Source of the DNA: Candidatus Glomeribacter gigasporarum BEG34
Lineage (GTDB): Bacteria > Pseudomonadota > Gammaproteobacteria > Burkholderiales > Burkholderiaceae
Direction: 5' to 3'
Assembly (NCBI RefSeq): GCF_000227585.1
Contig: NZ_CAFB01000046.1
Span: forward strand, 1 to 39,646
DNA: 39,646 nt
Below, piece after piece: positions 11,983-19,987 of this stretch. Every line of letters starts with the position of its first letter. The first letter of the stretch is position 1. Both the position numbers and the translations under genes were made by a program. The notes beneath the pieces were generated by a model. The model worked only from the letters and a program-made list of their open reading frames with translations, was not told the DNA's origin and made no database searches.

Positions 11983-14574
11983 ATGAGAATCGATACCTTA
12001 ACCACCCAGTTCCAGAACGCGCTTGCCGATGCGCAAAGCATTGCGGTCAGGCGCGATCATCCCTATATCGAAGCGGCGCATGTGCTGAGCGCGCTGCTCG
12101 CGACGCCAGACAGCGCGGCGCGCGCGCTACTGGCGCGTTCGGGCGTACAAATCCCGACATTGCAACGCGCACTCAATGAAGCGCTCGACCGCATCTCAAC
12201 GGTGCGCGGCGGCGACGGTCATGTGCAGATGGGGCGTGAACTGGGCGGACTGTTGAATCAGGCCGAAAAGGAAGCGCACAAAGCCGGCGACCGTTATATC
12301 GCCAGCGAAATGTTTCTGCTAGCACTTGCTGATGATAAAGGCGCAACCGGTCAGTTGCTGCGTCAGCACGGCTTGACGCGCGCCGCGCTTGAGGCGGCCA
12401 TTCAGGATGTGCGCGGCGGCGAGCCGGTGCGCAGCCAGGATGCGGAGAATCAGCGCGAAGCGTTGAAAAAATATACCGTCGATCTGACTGGACGCGCGCG
12501 CGCGGACAAACTCGATCCGGTGATTGGTCGCGATGATGAAATCCGGCGCTCGATTCAGATTCTGCAGCGCCGCACCAAAAATAACCCGGTGCTGATCGGC
12601 GCGCCGGGCGTTGGTAAAACGGCGATTGTCGAAGGGCTGGCGCAGCGCATTGTCAACGGTGAAGTACCGGAGACGCTGAAAAACAAGCGCGTGCTCGCGC
12701 TGGATATGGCGGCGCTTCTGGCCGGCGCGAAATACCGCGGCGAATTCGAGGAGCGCCTGAAAGCGGTGCTGAACGATATCGCGAAAGACAAGGGGCAAAC
12801 CATCGTCTTTATCGACGAGCTGCATACGATGGTTGGCGCGGGCAAAGCGGAAGGCGCAATCGACGCGGGCAATATGCTCAAGCCCGCGCTTGCGCGCGGC
12901 GAATTGCACTGCATCGGCGCGACGACGCTCGACGAATACCGCAAATATATTGAGAAAGACGCCGCGCTTGAGCGGCGTTTCCAGAAAGTGCTGGTCAAAG
13001 AGCCATCGGTCGAAGCGACGATTGCGATTTTGCGCGGCTTGCAGGAAAAGTACGAAGTCCATCATGGCGTTGAAATTACCGATCCGGCAATTGTTGCGGC
13101 TGCCGAGCTTTCACAGCGCTATATCACTGACCGGTTTTTGCCCGACAAAGCGATTGATTTGATCGACGAAGCCGCGGCGTGCATCAAAATGGAGATCGAC
13201 TCAAAGCCGGAGGCGATGGACCGGCTCGAACGCCGGTTGATTCAATTGAAGATCGAGCGCGAGGCGGTCAAAAAAGAAAAAGACGAGGCATCGCAAAAGC
13301 GGCTGCAATTGATCGAAGAAGAAATTCAGCGGCTCGATAAAGAATATGCGGATCTGGAAGAAATCTGGACCGCTGAAAAATCGGCTGCGCAAGGCAGCGC
13401 GCAGTTGAAAGAAGACATCGACCGCGCGCGCGCTGAAATCGCGCGGCTGCAGCGCGAGGGCAAACTCGACAAGGTCGCCGAGCTGCAATACGGAAAGCTG
13501 CCTGAACTTGAAGCGCAGCTAAAGCGCGTCGCGCAGGCGGAAGCGGGCCGCACAGCGCAGCCTGAAGCGCGAGCGCGCCTGTTGCGCACGCAGGTCGGCG
13601 CGGAAGAGATCGCCGAAGTCATTTCGCGCGCAACGGGTATTCCGGTCGCACGAATGATGCAGGGCGAACGCGAGAAGTTGATGCAGATCGAGGCAAAACT
13701 GCACGAGCGCGTCGTTGCGCAGGACGAAGCCATCGACGCGGTCGCCAATGCGATTCGCCGCTCGCGCGCCGGCCTGGCCGACCCGAACCGTCCGTATGGC
13801 TCCTTTCTGTTCCTTGGCCCGACGGGCGTCGGAAAAACGGAGCTATGCAAGGCGCTCGCCGCCTTTCTGTTCGGAGATGAGACGCATCTGATTCGCATCG
13901 ACATGAGCGAATTCGGCGAAAAGCATAGCGTAGCAAGGCTGATTGGCGCGCCGCCCGGCTACGTCGGCTATGAAGAAGGCGGTTATCTGACGGAAACAGT
14001 GCGCCGCACGCCCTATAGCGTAATTCTGCTGGACGAGATTGAAAAAGCGCATGCGGAGATTTTCAACGTATTGCTGCAAGTGCTTGATGATGGCCGGATG
14101 ACCGATGGACAGGGGCGCACGGTCGATTTTAAGAACACGGTGATCGTGATGACCTCGAACCTCGGCGCTCATTTAATCCAGTCGATGATTGGCGAGCCGC
14201 GCGATGCAATGCGGGAAGCGGTATGGAATGAAGTCAGACAAAGCTTCAAGCCGGAGTTTTTAAACCGGATTGATGAAGTGGTCGTTTTCGATGCACTTGA
14301 CCGCTCAAATATTGAATCGATCGCCCGCATTCAACTGGGACGGCTCGCTGAGCGTTTAAGCAAGCTCGATATGCAGCTCGACATTTCGGATGCCGCGCTT
14401 GCGCAGATCGGCAGCATCGGCTATGACCCGTCATTTGGCGCGCGGCCGCTCAAACGCGCAATTCAAAGAGAAATCGAAAACCCCTTATCCAAAGCAATCC
14501 TGTCGGGGCGTTTAGGACCGAAAGACCGGATACGCGTGGATTACCGGGAAGGGAAATGGACGTTTGGCCACTGA
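11983..14574 (+). CDS. clpB: ATP-dependent disaggregase ClpB
   Basis: An Hsp100 chaperone that, with DnaK, extracts polypeptides from aggregates. An N-terminal Clp repeat domain (about 1-145) is followed by AAA-1 with Walker A GAPGVGKT at residue 206 and Walker [10 protein letters not shown]. The coiled-coil middle domain (about 400-530, heptad-rich KIERE...[11 protein letters not shown]) is intact and distinguishes it from ClpA. AAA-2 has Walker A GPTGVGKT at residue 612 and [10 protein letters not shown]. 863 residues is full length. The 3' end overlaps hemC by 19 bp. I see no sigma-32 promoter that I would defend. Confidence 0.98.
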   Translation: MRIDTLTTQFQNALADAQSIAVRRDHPYIEAAHVLSALLATPDSAARALLARSGVQIPTLQRALNEALDRISTVRGGDGHVQMGRELGGLLNQAEKEAHKAGDRYIASEMFLLALADDKGATGQLLRQHGLTRAALEAAIQDVRGGEPVRSQDAENQREALKKYTVDLTGRARADKLDPVIGRDDEIRRSIQILQRRTKNNPVLIGAPGVGKTAIVEGLAQRIVNGEVPETLKNKRVLALDMAALLAGAKYRGEFEERLKAVLNDIAKDKGQTIVFIDELHTMVGAGKAEGAIDAGNMLKPALARGELHCIGATTLDEYRKYIEKDAALERRFQKVLVKEPSVEATIAILRGLQEKYEVHHGVEITDPAIVAAAELSQRYITDRFLPDKAIDLIDEAAACIKMEIDSKPEAMDRLERRLIQLKIEREAVKKEKDEASQKRLQLIEEEIQRLDKEYADLEEIWTAEKSAAQGSAQLKEDIDRARAEIARLQREGKLDKVAELQYGKLPELEAQLKRVAQAEAGRTAQPEARARLLRTQVGAEEIAEVISRATGIPVARMMQGEREKLMQIEAKLHERVVAQDEAIDAVANAIRRSRAGLADPNRPYGSFLFLGPTGVGKTELCKALAAFLFGDETHLIRIDMSEFGEKHSVARLIGAPPGYVGYEEGGYLTETVRRTPYSVILLDEIEKAHAEIFNVLLQVLDDGRMTDGQGRTVDFKNTVIVMTSNLGAHLIQSMIGEPRDAMREAVWNEVRQSFKPEFLNRIDEVVVFDALDRSNIESIARIQLGRLAERLSKLDMQLDISDAALAQIGSIGYDPSFGARPLKRAIQREIENPLSKAILSGRLGPKDRIRVDYREGKWTFGH

Positions 14575-15506
14575 AAAATGCTTTAGTCATTGCGTCGCGC
14601 AAAAGCCCCTTAGCATTACGGCAAGCGGAAGAGGTACGCGCCGCGCTCCAAAAACTCTATCCGCAGTCAGAGATTTCCATTCTCGGCATCACCACGCGCG
14701 GAGATCAATGGCTAGATCAGCCTCTTTCAAAGATCGGAGGCAAGGGTCTGTTCATCAAGGAACTTGAACAGGCGCTCGCCGACGGCCGCGCCGATCTGGC
14801 TGTACATTCGCTCAAGGATATGCCCGCCGTTCTGCCGGCTGGCTTTAAGCTGGCGGCCATCCCAGAGCGCGCCGACCCGCGCGACGCTTTTGTCTGTCAC
14901 CGCTACCTTTCTCTGGATACATTGCCCGCCGGCAGCGTTGTCGGAACATCGAGCCTGCGGCGCGCCGCGATGGTGCGCGCACATTATCCGCGCCTGAATG
15001 TGCAGCCGCTGCGCGGCAATCTCGATACCCGTTTGCGCGCGCTTGACGCAGGCGCCTGTACAGCGATGATTCTCGCTGCCGCCGGGTTAATCCGGCTGGG
15101 GCTTGAACAGCGCATCCGTGCGCTGCTTGCGCCGGAACTCAGTCTGCCTGCCGCCAGCCAAGGCGCGCTCGGCATTGAAATCCGGGAAGATCGTCCGGAA
15201 ATCGCGGACTGGCTCGCGCCGCTCAATCACCTCAAAACTGCGCTCGCCGTGTACGCCGAACGGACGGTAGCGCGCGCGCTCGGCGGCAATTGCGCAATTC
15301 CGCTTGCGGCCTTTGCGGAGTGGATAGAAGGGATCCTGTTGCTGCGCGCCTGCATCGCACAGCCGGACGGCGCGCGCTTTCTGCGCGCCCGTGCATGCGC
15401 AGCGCCAAATACGCTTGCAGAAGCGGAAACGCTTGGATACACGGTTGCGGATGATCTGGCCAGGCAAGGCGCGCAGGAGATGGTACGCGCATTCTCCGAA
15501 CAATAG
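14556..15506 (+). CDS. hemC: Porphobilinogen deaminase (hydroxymethylbilane synthase)
   Basis: Condenses four porphobilinogens into hydroxymethylbilane in heme synthesis. N-terminal [38 protein letters not shown] and the dipyrromethane-cofactor Cys in [10 protein letters not shown] (C246) are all present. The length of 316 is normal. The start codon lies inside clpB; the N-terminal LKNAL is encoded by ACTGAAAAATGCTTTAG, identical to the repeat end found at the map stop, so the first codons may be repeat-derived. The stop TAG is followed directly by AGCATTTTTCAGCGGC, an end of the dispersed TA-flanked repeat. hemD, often next, is absent; repeat and IS debris follow instead. Confidence 0.96.
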   Translation: MDVWPLKNALVIASRKSPLALRQAEEVRAALQKLYPQSEISILGITTRGDQWLDQPLSKIGGKGLFIKELEQALADGRADLAVHSLKDMPAVLPAGFKLAAIPERADPRDAFVCHRYLSLDTLPAGSVVGTSSLRRAAMVRAHYPRLNVQPLRGNLDTRLRALDAGACTAMILAAAGLIRLGLEQRIRALLAPELSLPAASQGALGIEIREDRPEIADWLAPLNHLKTALAVYAERTVARALGGNCAIPLAAFAEWIEGILLLRACIAQPDGARFLRARACAAPNTLAEAETLGYTVADDLARQGAQEMVRAFSEQ

Positions 15507-15535
15507 AGCATTTTTCAGCGGCTTGCCCTGTGTCG
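15506..15535. repeat. Half copy of TA-flanked stop-codon repeat after hemC
   Basis: GAGCATTTTTCAGCGGCTTG and about 10 more bases match the stop-proximal arm of the complete elements at 18450-18519 and 28443-28515. The TA of the hemC stop (15504-15505) is the flanking dinucleotide. No second arm is found before the IS5 debris. Confidence 0.7.
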
Positions 15536-15635
15536 CTGCTCCGCCCGCATCGATCCCCAGCTCACGCCGCTGACCGCAATGACGCACTCCAGACTTTTGA
15601 ACGCTGTGCCAGCAATTTGCAGGAGGCGCTGTCCT

Positions 15636-15889
15636 GGCAGAGGGGCGCTATAAAGGCAACCTTTTGCACAGGCTGTGAAAAGCTTTTGGGGGCACAGGTA
15701 CAGATCGCCAAACGCAGCGACACAGACCTTCACTGTTATGCCGAAGCGATGGGTGGTTGAGCGCTCCTTCGCCTGGTAGACAAATGTCGACGCCTTTGCA
15801 AAAACTGCGAACGCAAACTGAACGCCTGCTTGCAATTTGTTCATTTGGCTTTTCTTGTCCTACCCATCAAAAGATCGTGAACAGGCTCT
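15636..15889 (+). pseudogene. IS5-family transposase C-terminal remnant with right terminal repeat
   Basis: Fragments in three frames line up with the end of an IS5-family transposase: PFAQAVKS, then LGAQVQIAKRSDTDLH, then VMPKRWVVERSFAW, then DKCRRLCKNCERKLN and LQFVHLAFLVLPIKRS with a stop. At least three frameshifts are needed. The terminal repeat AGATCGTGAACAGGCTCT closes the piece at 15872-15889 and matches the MITE at 7535-7675 in all but one position. The DDE catalytic region upstream is gone. The stretch 15536-15635 shows nothing recognisable. Confidence 0.85.
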
Positions 15890-15945
15890 AAAGGCGTCAG
15901 CATAGAACTTGCCACGGTCAGATACAAGCCGCGCTTGCTATAATT

Positions 15946-16190
15946 GCGCTGCCATACGGCAGCAGCGGAGGCGTGATTATGCAGGCATTGGCCGCGAAAT
16001 TTCGTACTATTGCACGTTGCTCGCTGGTAAGCGCGGCGCATACATTTCCAGTTGCTTTCGCAGGCAGCACGGTTCCACTGGTGAATATTTTTGGATGATC
16101 AAAAAAACCGGCCTGCCCATATTCCCCGCCTTTTACATCCTATCTTCGGGTGTTTGCCGCTGTCTGCGGTATGGAGACTAAAACCGATTG
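15946..16190 (+). pseudogene. C-terminal scrap of an MFS (metabolite:H+ symporter-like) transporter
   Basis: Frames here join to GGVIMQALAAKF, RTIARCSLVS, FPVAFAGSTVPLVN and, after a one-base shift, WMIKKTGLPIFPAFYILSSG. This matches the region around the last helices of ProP/KgtP-like transporters (..RCS..YNxxVALFGGTAPLVxTWLI..TG..PAFYL..). The remaining N-terminal ~300 codons are absent. Although there is a GGAGG before the ATG at 15979, the resulting 39-codon frame is best read as transporter debris. Family assignment is from pattern memory only. Confidence 0.55.
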
Positions 16191-16194
16191 AGTC

Positions 16195-16265
16195 ATGATT
16201 GTATTGGTCACAGGCGCTTCCAGCGGATTAGGCGCCGCCACTGCAAGGATTTTTGCGGGCGCTGG
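16195..16265 (+). pseudogene. 5' scrap of a short-chain dehydrogenase (YdfG-like)
   Basis: ATG starts MIVLVTGASSGLGAATARIF, the Rossmann TGxxxGxG cofactor motif of short-chain dehydrogenases; this N-terminus resembles YdfG. After about 24 codons it runs into the antisense of rsmE and no further SDR sequence appears. The fragment overlaps the last codons of rsmE on the other strand. Confidence 0.75.
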
Positions 16266-17043
16266 GCTGGTGCCACCCTTTCCAGCGCGCTGCAAGCGCG
16301 GCCAACATCGCCAATCCCGCGGTTTCTGTACGCAAAATGCGCGGGCCTAAATGGATCGCAATGAATCCGCGCTTTATGGCTGCCTGCTCTTCTGCATCAT
16401 CGAGTCCGCTTTCCGGGCCAACCAGAATAGTGACCGGGTCCGCCGGCGAGGTTAAAGGCAATGATTCGAAACCGCAAGACGCAGCGGGCGAGAGTAGAAA
16501 ACGGGTCGATACACAGGGATTGGATGCTGTTGCATCAGGCGGCGTTAATGTATCCAGCCACGCCAGGAACACCATCGGCGGCGCAATCTCCGGCACGCGA
16601 TACCGGCCGCACTGCCGGCATGCTGCACTGGAAATCGCTTGCCAGTGCGCGCGTCGCCGCGCAGCGCGCGCATCCGCCAGTTGCACCACGCTGCGCGCTG
16701 TCATCAGCGGCACAATGCATTCAACGCCCAGTTCAACCGCTTTTTCAATCAACCAATCCATTTTGCCGCCGCCAGCGATTGCCTGCGCGAACGTTATCCA
16801 GTATGGAAGCTCGGCGGCGCGTCCCGCCTGCGAATCGTAAGCGGTGATTTCGACCTGAATCTGTTTTTTATCCATTGCGCGCACGGTTGCGCTGAACGCG
16901 CCGCCCGCGCCGTTGAACAGAGAAAGGGAATCGCCCACTTTCAAACGCAATACGCGCATGTGTTGCGCAGCCGCATCCGGCAATGCAATCCATGCGCCGA
17001 CGGTTAACGATTGTGGTAAATAGAAACGGGGAATCAATGCCAT
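16228..17043 (-). CDS. rsmE: 16S rRNA (uracil-1498-N3)-methyltransferase
   Basis: A SPOUT-fold methyltransferase that modifies U1498 of 16S rRNA. The start is set at MALIPRFYLPQSLTVGAW; the longer frame adds 17 unsupported residues. The PUA-like N-terminal domain contains HMRVLRLKVGDSLSLFNGAG. The C-terminal knot has ILVGPESGLDDAEEQAA and HLGPRILRTETAGLAMLAAL, the AdoMet site. The final ~14 residues after ARWKGW are antisense to the short-chain dehydrogenase scrap, so the native 3' end has been replaced by a junction; the knot itself appears complete, so activity is plausible. Confidence 0.93.
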   Translation of the reverse strand: MALIPRFYLPQSLTVGAWIALPDAAAQHMRVLRLKVGDSLSLFNGAGGAFSATVRAMDKKQIQVEITAYDSQAGRAAELPYWITFAQAIAGGGKMDWLIEKAVELGVECIVPLMTARSVVQLADARAARRRAHWQAISSAACRQCGRYRVPEIAPPMVFLAWLDTLTPPDATASNPCVSTRFLLSPAASCGFESLPLTSPADPVTILVGPESGLDDAEEQAAIKRGFIAIHLGPRILRTETAGLAMLAALAARWKGWHQPSARKNPCSGGA

Positions 17044-17111
17044 TGGCTCTGCTTGACGAAACACTGGTGCGTTCCAAGATGTAACAAATGACACACTGAT
17101 GGGAGGTCATG

Positions 17112-17453
17112 ATGAAAAGCCACATCATACAGCTCGTACTTCGGAGGTTGCGGGCGAATGCGCTGGGGATGGTCTCCGTTTTTTTAATGTTCCCTAATGT
17201 ATTCGCTGGGCCCGTAAAGACGGGTTATCTGGAAGGAGGCGCAGGCGCGCCGCCCGAGGCCATCAGCGGGGTGTGCTTTGCTTCGCCTGCCGCGACCGGC
17301 TTTACTGACCGTAATGGCGCTTTTCAATACGCGGAAGACGTTCCAGTCCAATTTTCAATCGGCAATGTAGAGTTAGGCGTTGTCCGCGGCGCGCCAGAGA
17401 TCAGTCCCTTCTTTGCCCGTTACCCGCCTCGGGTGTATAGACGTTTTAATTAA
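17112..17453 (+). CDS. Secreted protein, probably truncated
   Basis: A GGGAGG site five bases before the ATG supports this start. A hydrophobic signal-like segment (GMVSVFLMFPNVFAG) is followed by TGFTDRNGAFQY and VQFSIGNVELG. This matches a repeat-like domain common in large bacterial lipoproteins ('SGxTDxxGxFxYxxGxxVxFSIGxxxLG'), in which it usually forms the N-terminal head of a much longer protein. Here it ends after 113 residues in PPRVYRRFN, so the gene is probably a surviving 5' piece. Function unknown. The stretch 17454-17704 that follows holds no convincing gene. Confidence 0.5.
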   Translation: MKSHIIQLVLRRLRANALGMVSVFLMFPNVFAGPVKTGYLEGGAGAPPEAISGVCFASPAATGFTDRNGAFQYAEDVPVQFSIGNVELGVVRGAPEISPFFARYPPRVYRRFN

Positions 17454-17704
17454 GCGGACCACTTGCAAATACGGGCAATATTGGTCATAGCGGCATCATG
17501 CGGAGCAAGCTTTCAAAACGGGCGGCGGCCCGCCGAAAGTGCTTGAGCCTGTGGCATGTGGATGAGCGCGCATCGCTGTACTGCCGATCAACGCTTCTTC
17601 CCGATCTGCATCTTGATTCTCCAGGCCTGCTCAATCGCCTGGGTAAATTCCGCGTCGCTGCTGTCCGCGCGCTTGCACCCGAACTGTTTGTCATGCTCTG
17701 GGTT

Positions 17705-17974
17705 CTAATGGCCTTCGCCGAACTTATCTGCAATTAAAGCCAATATGGCCTGCATCGCTTCCGCTTCATCGGCGCCGTCCGTTTCGATCTGCAGGATACT
17801 TCCCATGCCGGCTGCGAGCAGCATCACGCCCATGATGCTTTTTGCATTAACGCGGCGGCCATTGCGCGTGAGCCAGATACCGCACTGATAACGGGCGGCC
17901 AATTGAGTCAGTTTCGCCGCCGCGCGTGCATGCAGGCCGAGTTTATTCACGATCATTGCTTCTTGTTGCAGCAT
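17705..17974 (-). CDS. ptsH: Phosphocarrier protein HPr
   Basis: The phosphotransferase-system phosphocarrier. MLQQEAMIVNKLGLHARAAA contains the phosphorylated His of the GLHARAA motif, and VNAKSIMGVMLLAA contains the regulatory Ser region. At 89 residues it is full length, matching Burkholderia HPr even in the end IADKFGEG. It follows manX with only about 20 bp between them. ptsI, encoding enzyme I, normally follows immediately; here the downstream DNA (17454-17704) is not ptsI. After the TAG the same frame stays open for 38 codons (NPEHDKQFGCKRADSSDAEF and onward), unexplained. Confidence 0.96.
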   Translation of the reverse strand: MLQQEAMIVNKLGLHARAAAKLTQLAARYQCGIWLTRNGRRVNAKSIMGVMLLAAGMGSILQIETDGADEAEAMQAILALIADKFGEGH

Positions 17975-17982
17975 AAGGGTGG

Positions 17983-17995
17983 CTTAAAAATGCTC
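17983..17995. repeat. Solo end of TA-flanked repeat at manX stop
   Basis: On the manX strand the stop TAG continues as AGCATTTTTAAGCC, the conserved end of the dispersed repeat. Only one arm is present because ptsH begins about 20 bp later. Confidence 0.6.
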
Positions 17996-18387
17996 TAAGT
18001 GGACGATTGAATCTGCTGAATGCCGTCGATGCCCCCGGCGAACGCTTTATCGACCAGCGAATCCAACGGTTCGGCGCGGTAGTTGACTACGCGCGCCAGC
18101 ATAGGCAGATTCACGCCTGCCAGCGCACACACCCGCGGCATGGCGGCCAGTTGCGCTGCAATATTGGACGGCGTTGCGCCAAACAGATCGGTTAATACCA
18201 GCGCGCCGCTGGTATCGGTCAAATGGAGCAATTCTGCCCGCGCAATTTCAAGCCACTGGCCCATTTCATGCGCTGGGGTGATGTCCAGCGCGCCAATGCG
18301 CGCAGGCAGTGCACCATAAATATGGGCCAGACACGCTGCAAGCGCACTGGCAAGCGGGGCGTGCGCGATGATGAATATTGCAGCCAT
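17995..18387 (-). CDS. PTS EIIA component, mannose/fructose (ManX-like) domain
   Basis: A single-domain EIIA of the mannose family, usually encoded upstream of ptsH in Burkholderia and part of a regulatory PTS rather than a sugar transporter. The start MAAIFIIAHAPLASALAACL has the conserved phosphorylatable His (IIAHAPLA), and ALVLTDLFGATPSNIA is the second signature. It is about 130 residues. Starting 40 codons upstream would include repeat sequence and is rejected. The 3' end carries the conserved stop-repeat junction. gshB, the usual upstream gene, is absent; a repeat and coaE lie there. Confidence 0.92.
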   Translation of the reverse strand: MAAIFIIAHAPLASALAACLAHIYGALPARIGALDITPAHEMGQWLEIARAELLHLTDTSGALVLTDLFGATPSNIAAQLAAMPRVCALAGVNLPMLARVVNYRAEPLDSLVDKAFAGGIDGIQQIQSST

Positions 18388-18449
18388 ATTTAGAAGCCGT
18401 TCTTCATCTTTAAAAAAGCGGCAAATTCTATCAGCCGTGAACGTTGCCA

Positions 18450-18519
18450 GAGCATTTCTTGGTGAGATTGCCTTTCGCGAGCGCAAAACCGACGCCGTGC
18501 AGGCCACCGAAAAATGCGC
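18450..18519. repeat. Complete 70-bp TA-flanked repeat between manX and coaE
   Basis: Inverted ends GAGCATTTCTTGG (18450-18462) and CCGAAAAATGCGC (18507-18519) are followed by TA (18520-18521), which is the TA of the coaE stop codon; the left flank is CA. The interior shares GGCCTGCACGGCGTC and GCGCTCGCG with the element at 28443-28515. Confidence 0.75.
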
Positions 18520-19146
18520 TAGCGGGCGAAGCCCAGATAACGCCGATGTAATTGATCGATCTGTGTATAGAGCGCGTCGAGCATTGTTTCACTGTATAAG
18601 ACATCATCCGCTTGTGCAAGGCGCGCTTCCCGGCTCGGCCTGCTGGGCGATCATGGCTTGAACCTGATCAGATTTGAAGCCATCGCGCTGTATCACGCGA
18701 CGGATTTGGTTTTCGGTAGAACAGTCGACCACCAAAACACGGTCGACCCGGTTTTTCCAGTAGCCTGTTTCAACCAATAGCGGAACCACAAAAAGCGCAT
18801 AGGCGCTGCGCGCAGCGGATGCCGCACGTATGCATTCAATGCGGATCAATGGATGCAAAATGGCTTCAAGCTGCCGCCGCGCATGCAGATTACTGAAGAT
18901 ATATTCGCGCATTTTGGCGCGGTCGAGCGCGCCCCCGGCAGTCAGATAAGTGTGTCCGAAGGCGCGGGTGATTTGGGGCATCGCCGCACCGCCGGCTGCC
19001 GTGAGCACATGCGCGATGCGGTCTGTATCGATGACCGTGACGCCGTGTTGAGCGAAGCGCTGCGCAACCACCGTTTTACCGCTGCCAATCCCGCCGGTGA
19101 GGCCAACTGAAAAGCGTTCAAAGCGCTCTGTCAAAGCGGCATCCAT
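18519..19146 (-). CDS. coaE: Dephospho-CoA kinase with a single frameshift
   Basis: Phosphorylates dephospho-CoA in the last step of CoA synthesis. The P-loop is in [15 protein letters not shown], then [11 protein letters not shown] and the CoA-domain segment [20 protein letters not shown]. The frame breaks at about 18636: AMIAQQA should continue as [14 protein letters not shown], but one extra G shifts it to a premature stop. Skipping that base restores a normal end ([19 protein letters not shown]) and a TAG that coincides with the repeat at 18450-18519. The start overlaps pilD by 16 bp. As with lysS, an essential gene carries one isolated single-base indel, so sequencing error must be considered. 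Confidence 0.88.
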
Positions 19147-19976
19147 TGCCATTGCATCCACGGCGGCGTCCAAAAAAGCGCGAGCGCGCCCGCTGCGGCA
19201 AGGAACGGTCCAAATGGCAGCGGTTGATGTTTTTTAAGCCGGCCATATGCGCACGCGGCCACGCCGCACAGCATACCGCCCGTTGAGGCGAGCAGCGCGA
19301 TGGAAGGCAAGGCCATCCAGCCGAACCATGCGCCAAGCGCGGCGAGCAGCTTAAAATCACCCTGTCCCATGCCTTCTTTATTTCGCACAAGACGGAACAG
19401 CCAGGCAATCAGCCAGAGCGACAGATAGCCCGCCAGAGCGCCGATGACTGCGTCGGCAAGCGGCGCAAAGCGTGCTTCAAGATTGACAAGCAATCCGGAC
19501 CACAACAATGGCATCGTCAACGCGTCGGGTAGCAGATGCGTCTGCAGATCGATCCAGGCGAGCGCCAGCAAGGCTGCAACCAACCCGTATGCCGCAAGCG
19601 CTTGTCCGCTTGCGCCGAAACGCCAGAACGCGCTCGCAGCGCTGATTGCGCTGAGGAGCTCAATCAATAAATATCGGATCGGGATCGGCGCGCAGCAAGC
19701 AGCGCAGCGGCCGCGCAGCCGCAGATAGGAGACCAACGGGATATTTTCCAGCAGCCTCAGCGTATGGCCGCACGCGGGACAATGAGAGCGCGGTTGCCAA
19801 AGGTTGTACGCGCGGCCTTTATCCATATGAATAGATTGCGCCACACATGTGCTGGACAGATGCCCTGCTTCCGCGTTCCAGGCGCGTTCGAGCATGATCG
19901 GCAGCCGGTGAACGACAACAGTGAGAAAACTCCCGATCACCAGACCGAATAGCGTCGCGATGAAGTATGGAATCAT
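19131..19976 (-). CDS. pilD: Prepilin leader peptidase / N-methyltransferase
   Basis: An inner-membrane aspartyl protease that cleaves and methylates type IV prepilins and pseudopilins. The N-terminal domain carries the CXXC pairs (CPACGHTL and CAACCAPI) of the methyltransferase region. The catalytic Asp residues are in [12 protein letters not shown] and in [16 protein letters not shown]. Several hydrophobic helices and 281 residues are as expected. It follows pilC with 11 bp between them and overlaps coaE, the conserved pilB-pilC-pilD-coaE order. Together with gspD this suggests one peptidase could serve both pilus and type II secretion. Confidence 0.96.
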   Translation of the reverse strand: MIPYFIATLFGLVIGSFLTVVVHRLPIMLERAWNAEAGHLSSTCVAQSIHMDKGRAYNLWQPRSHCPACGHTLRLLENIPLVSYLRLRGRCAACCAPIPIRYLLIELLSAISAASAFWRFGASGQALAAYGLVAALLALAWIDLQTHLLPDALTMPLLWSGLLVNLEARFAPLADAVIGALAGYLSLWLIAWLFRLVRNKEGMGQGDFKLLAALGAWFGWMALPSIALLASTGGMLCGVAACAYGRLKKHQPLPFGPFLAAAGALALFWTPPWMQWQWMPL

Positions 19977-19987
19977 GTTTTAACCGT

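Noticed and set aside
12319-13065. 248-codon antisense frame inside clpB
   Set aside because: Shadow frame caused by GC-rich codon bias opposite a strongly conserved gene; no family features.
15936-16098. Extended -10 (TGCTATAAT), GGAGG and a 39-codon ORF that look like an expressed small protein gene
   Set aside because: The codons before the ATG and after the stop, with one frame shift, continue as the C-terminal part of an MFS transporter, so the motifs are more likely chance within a decayed gene.
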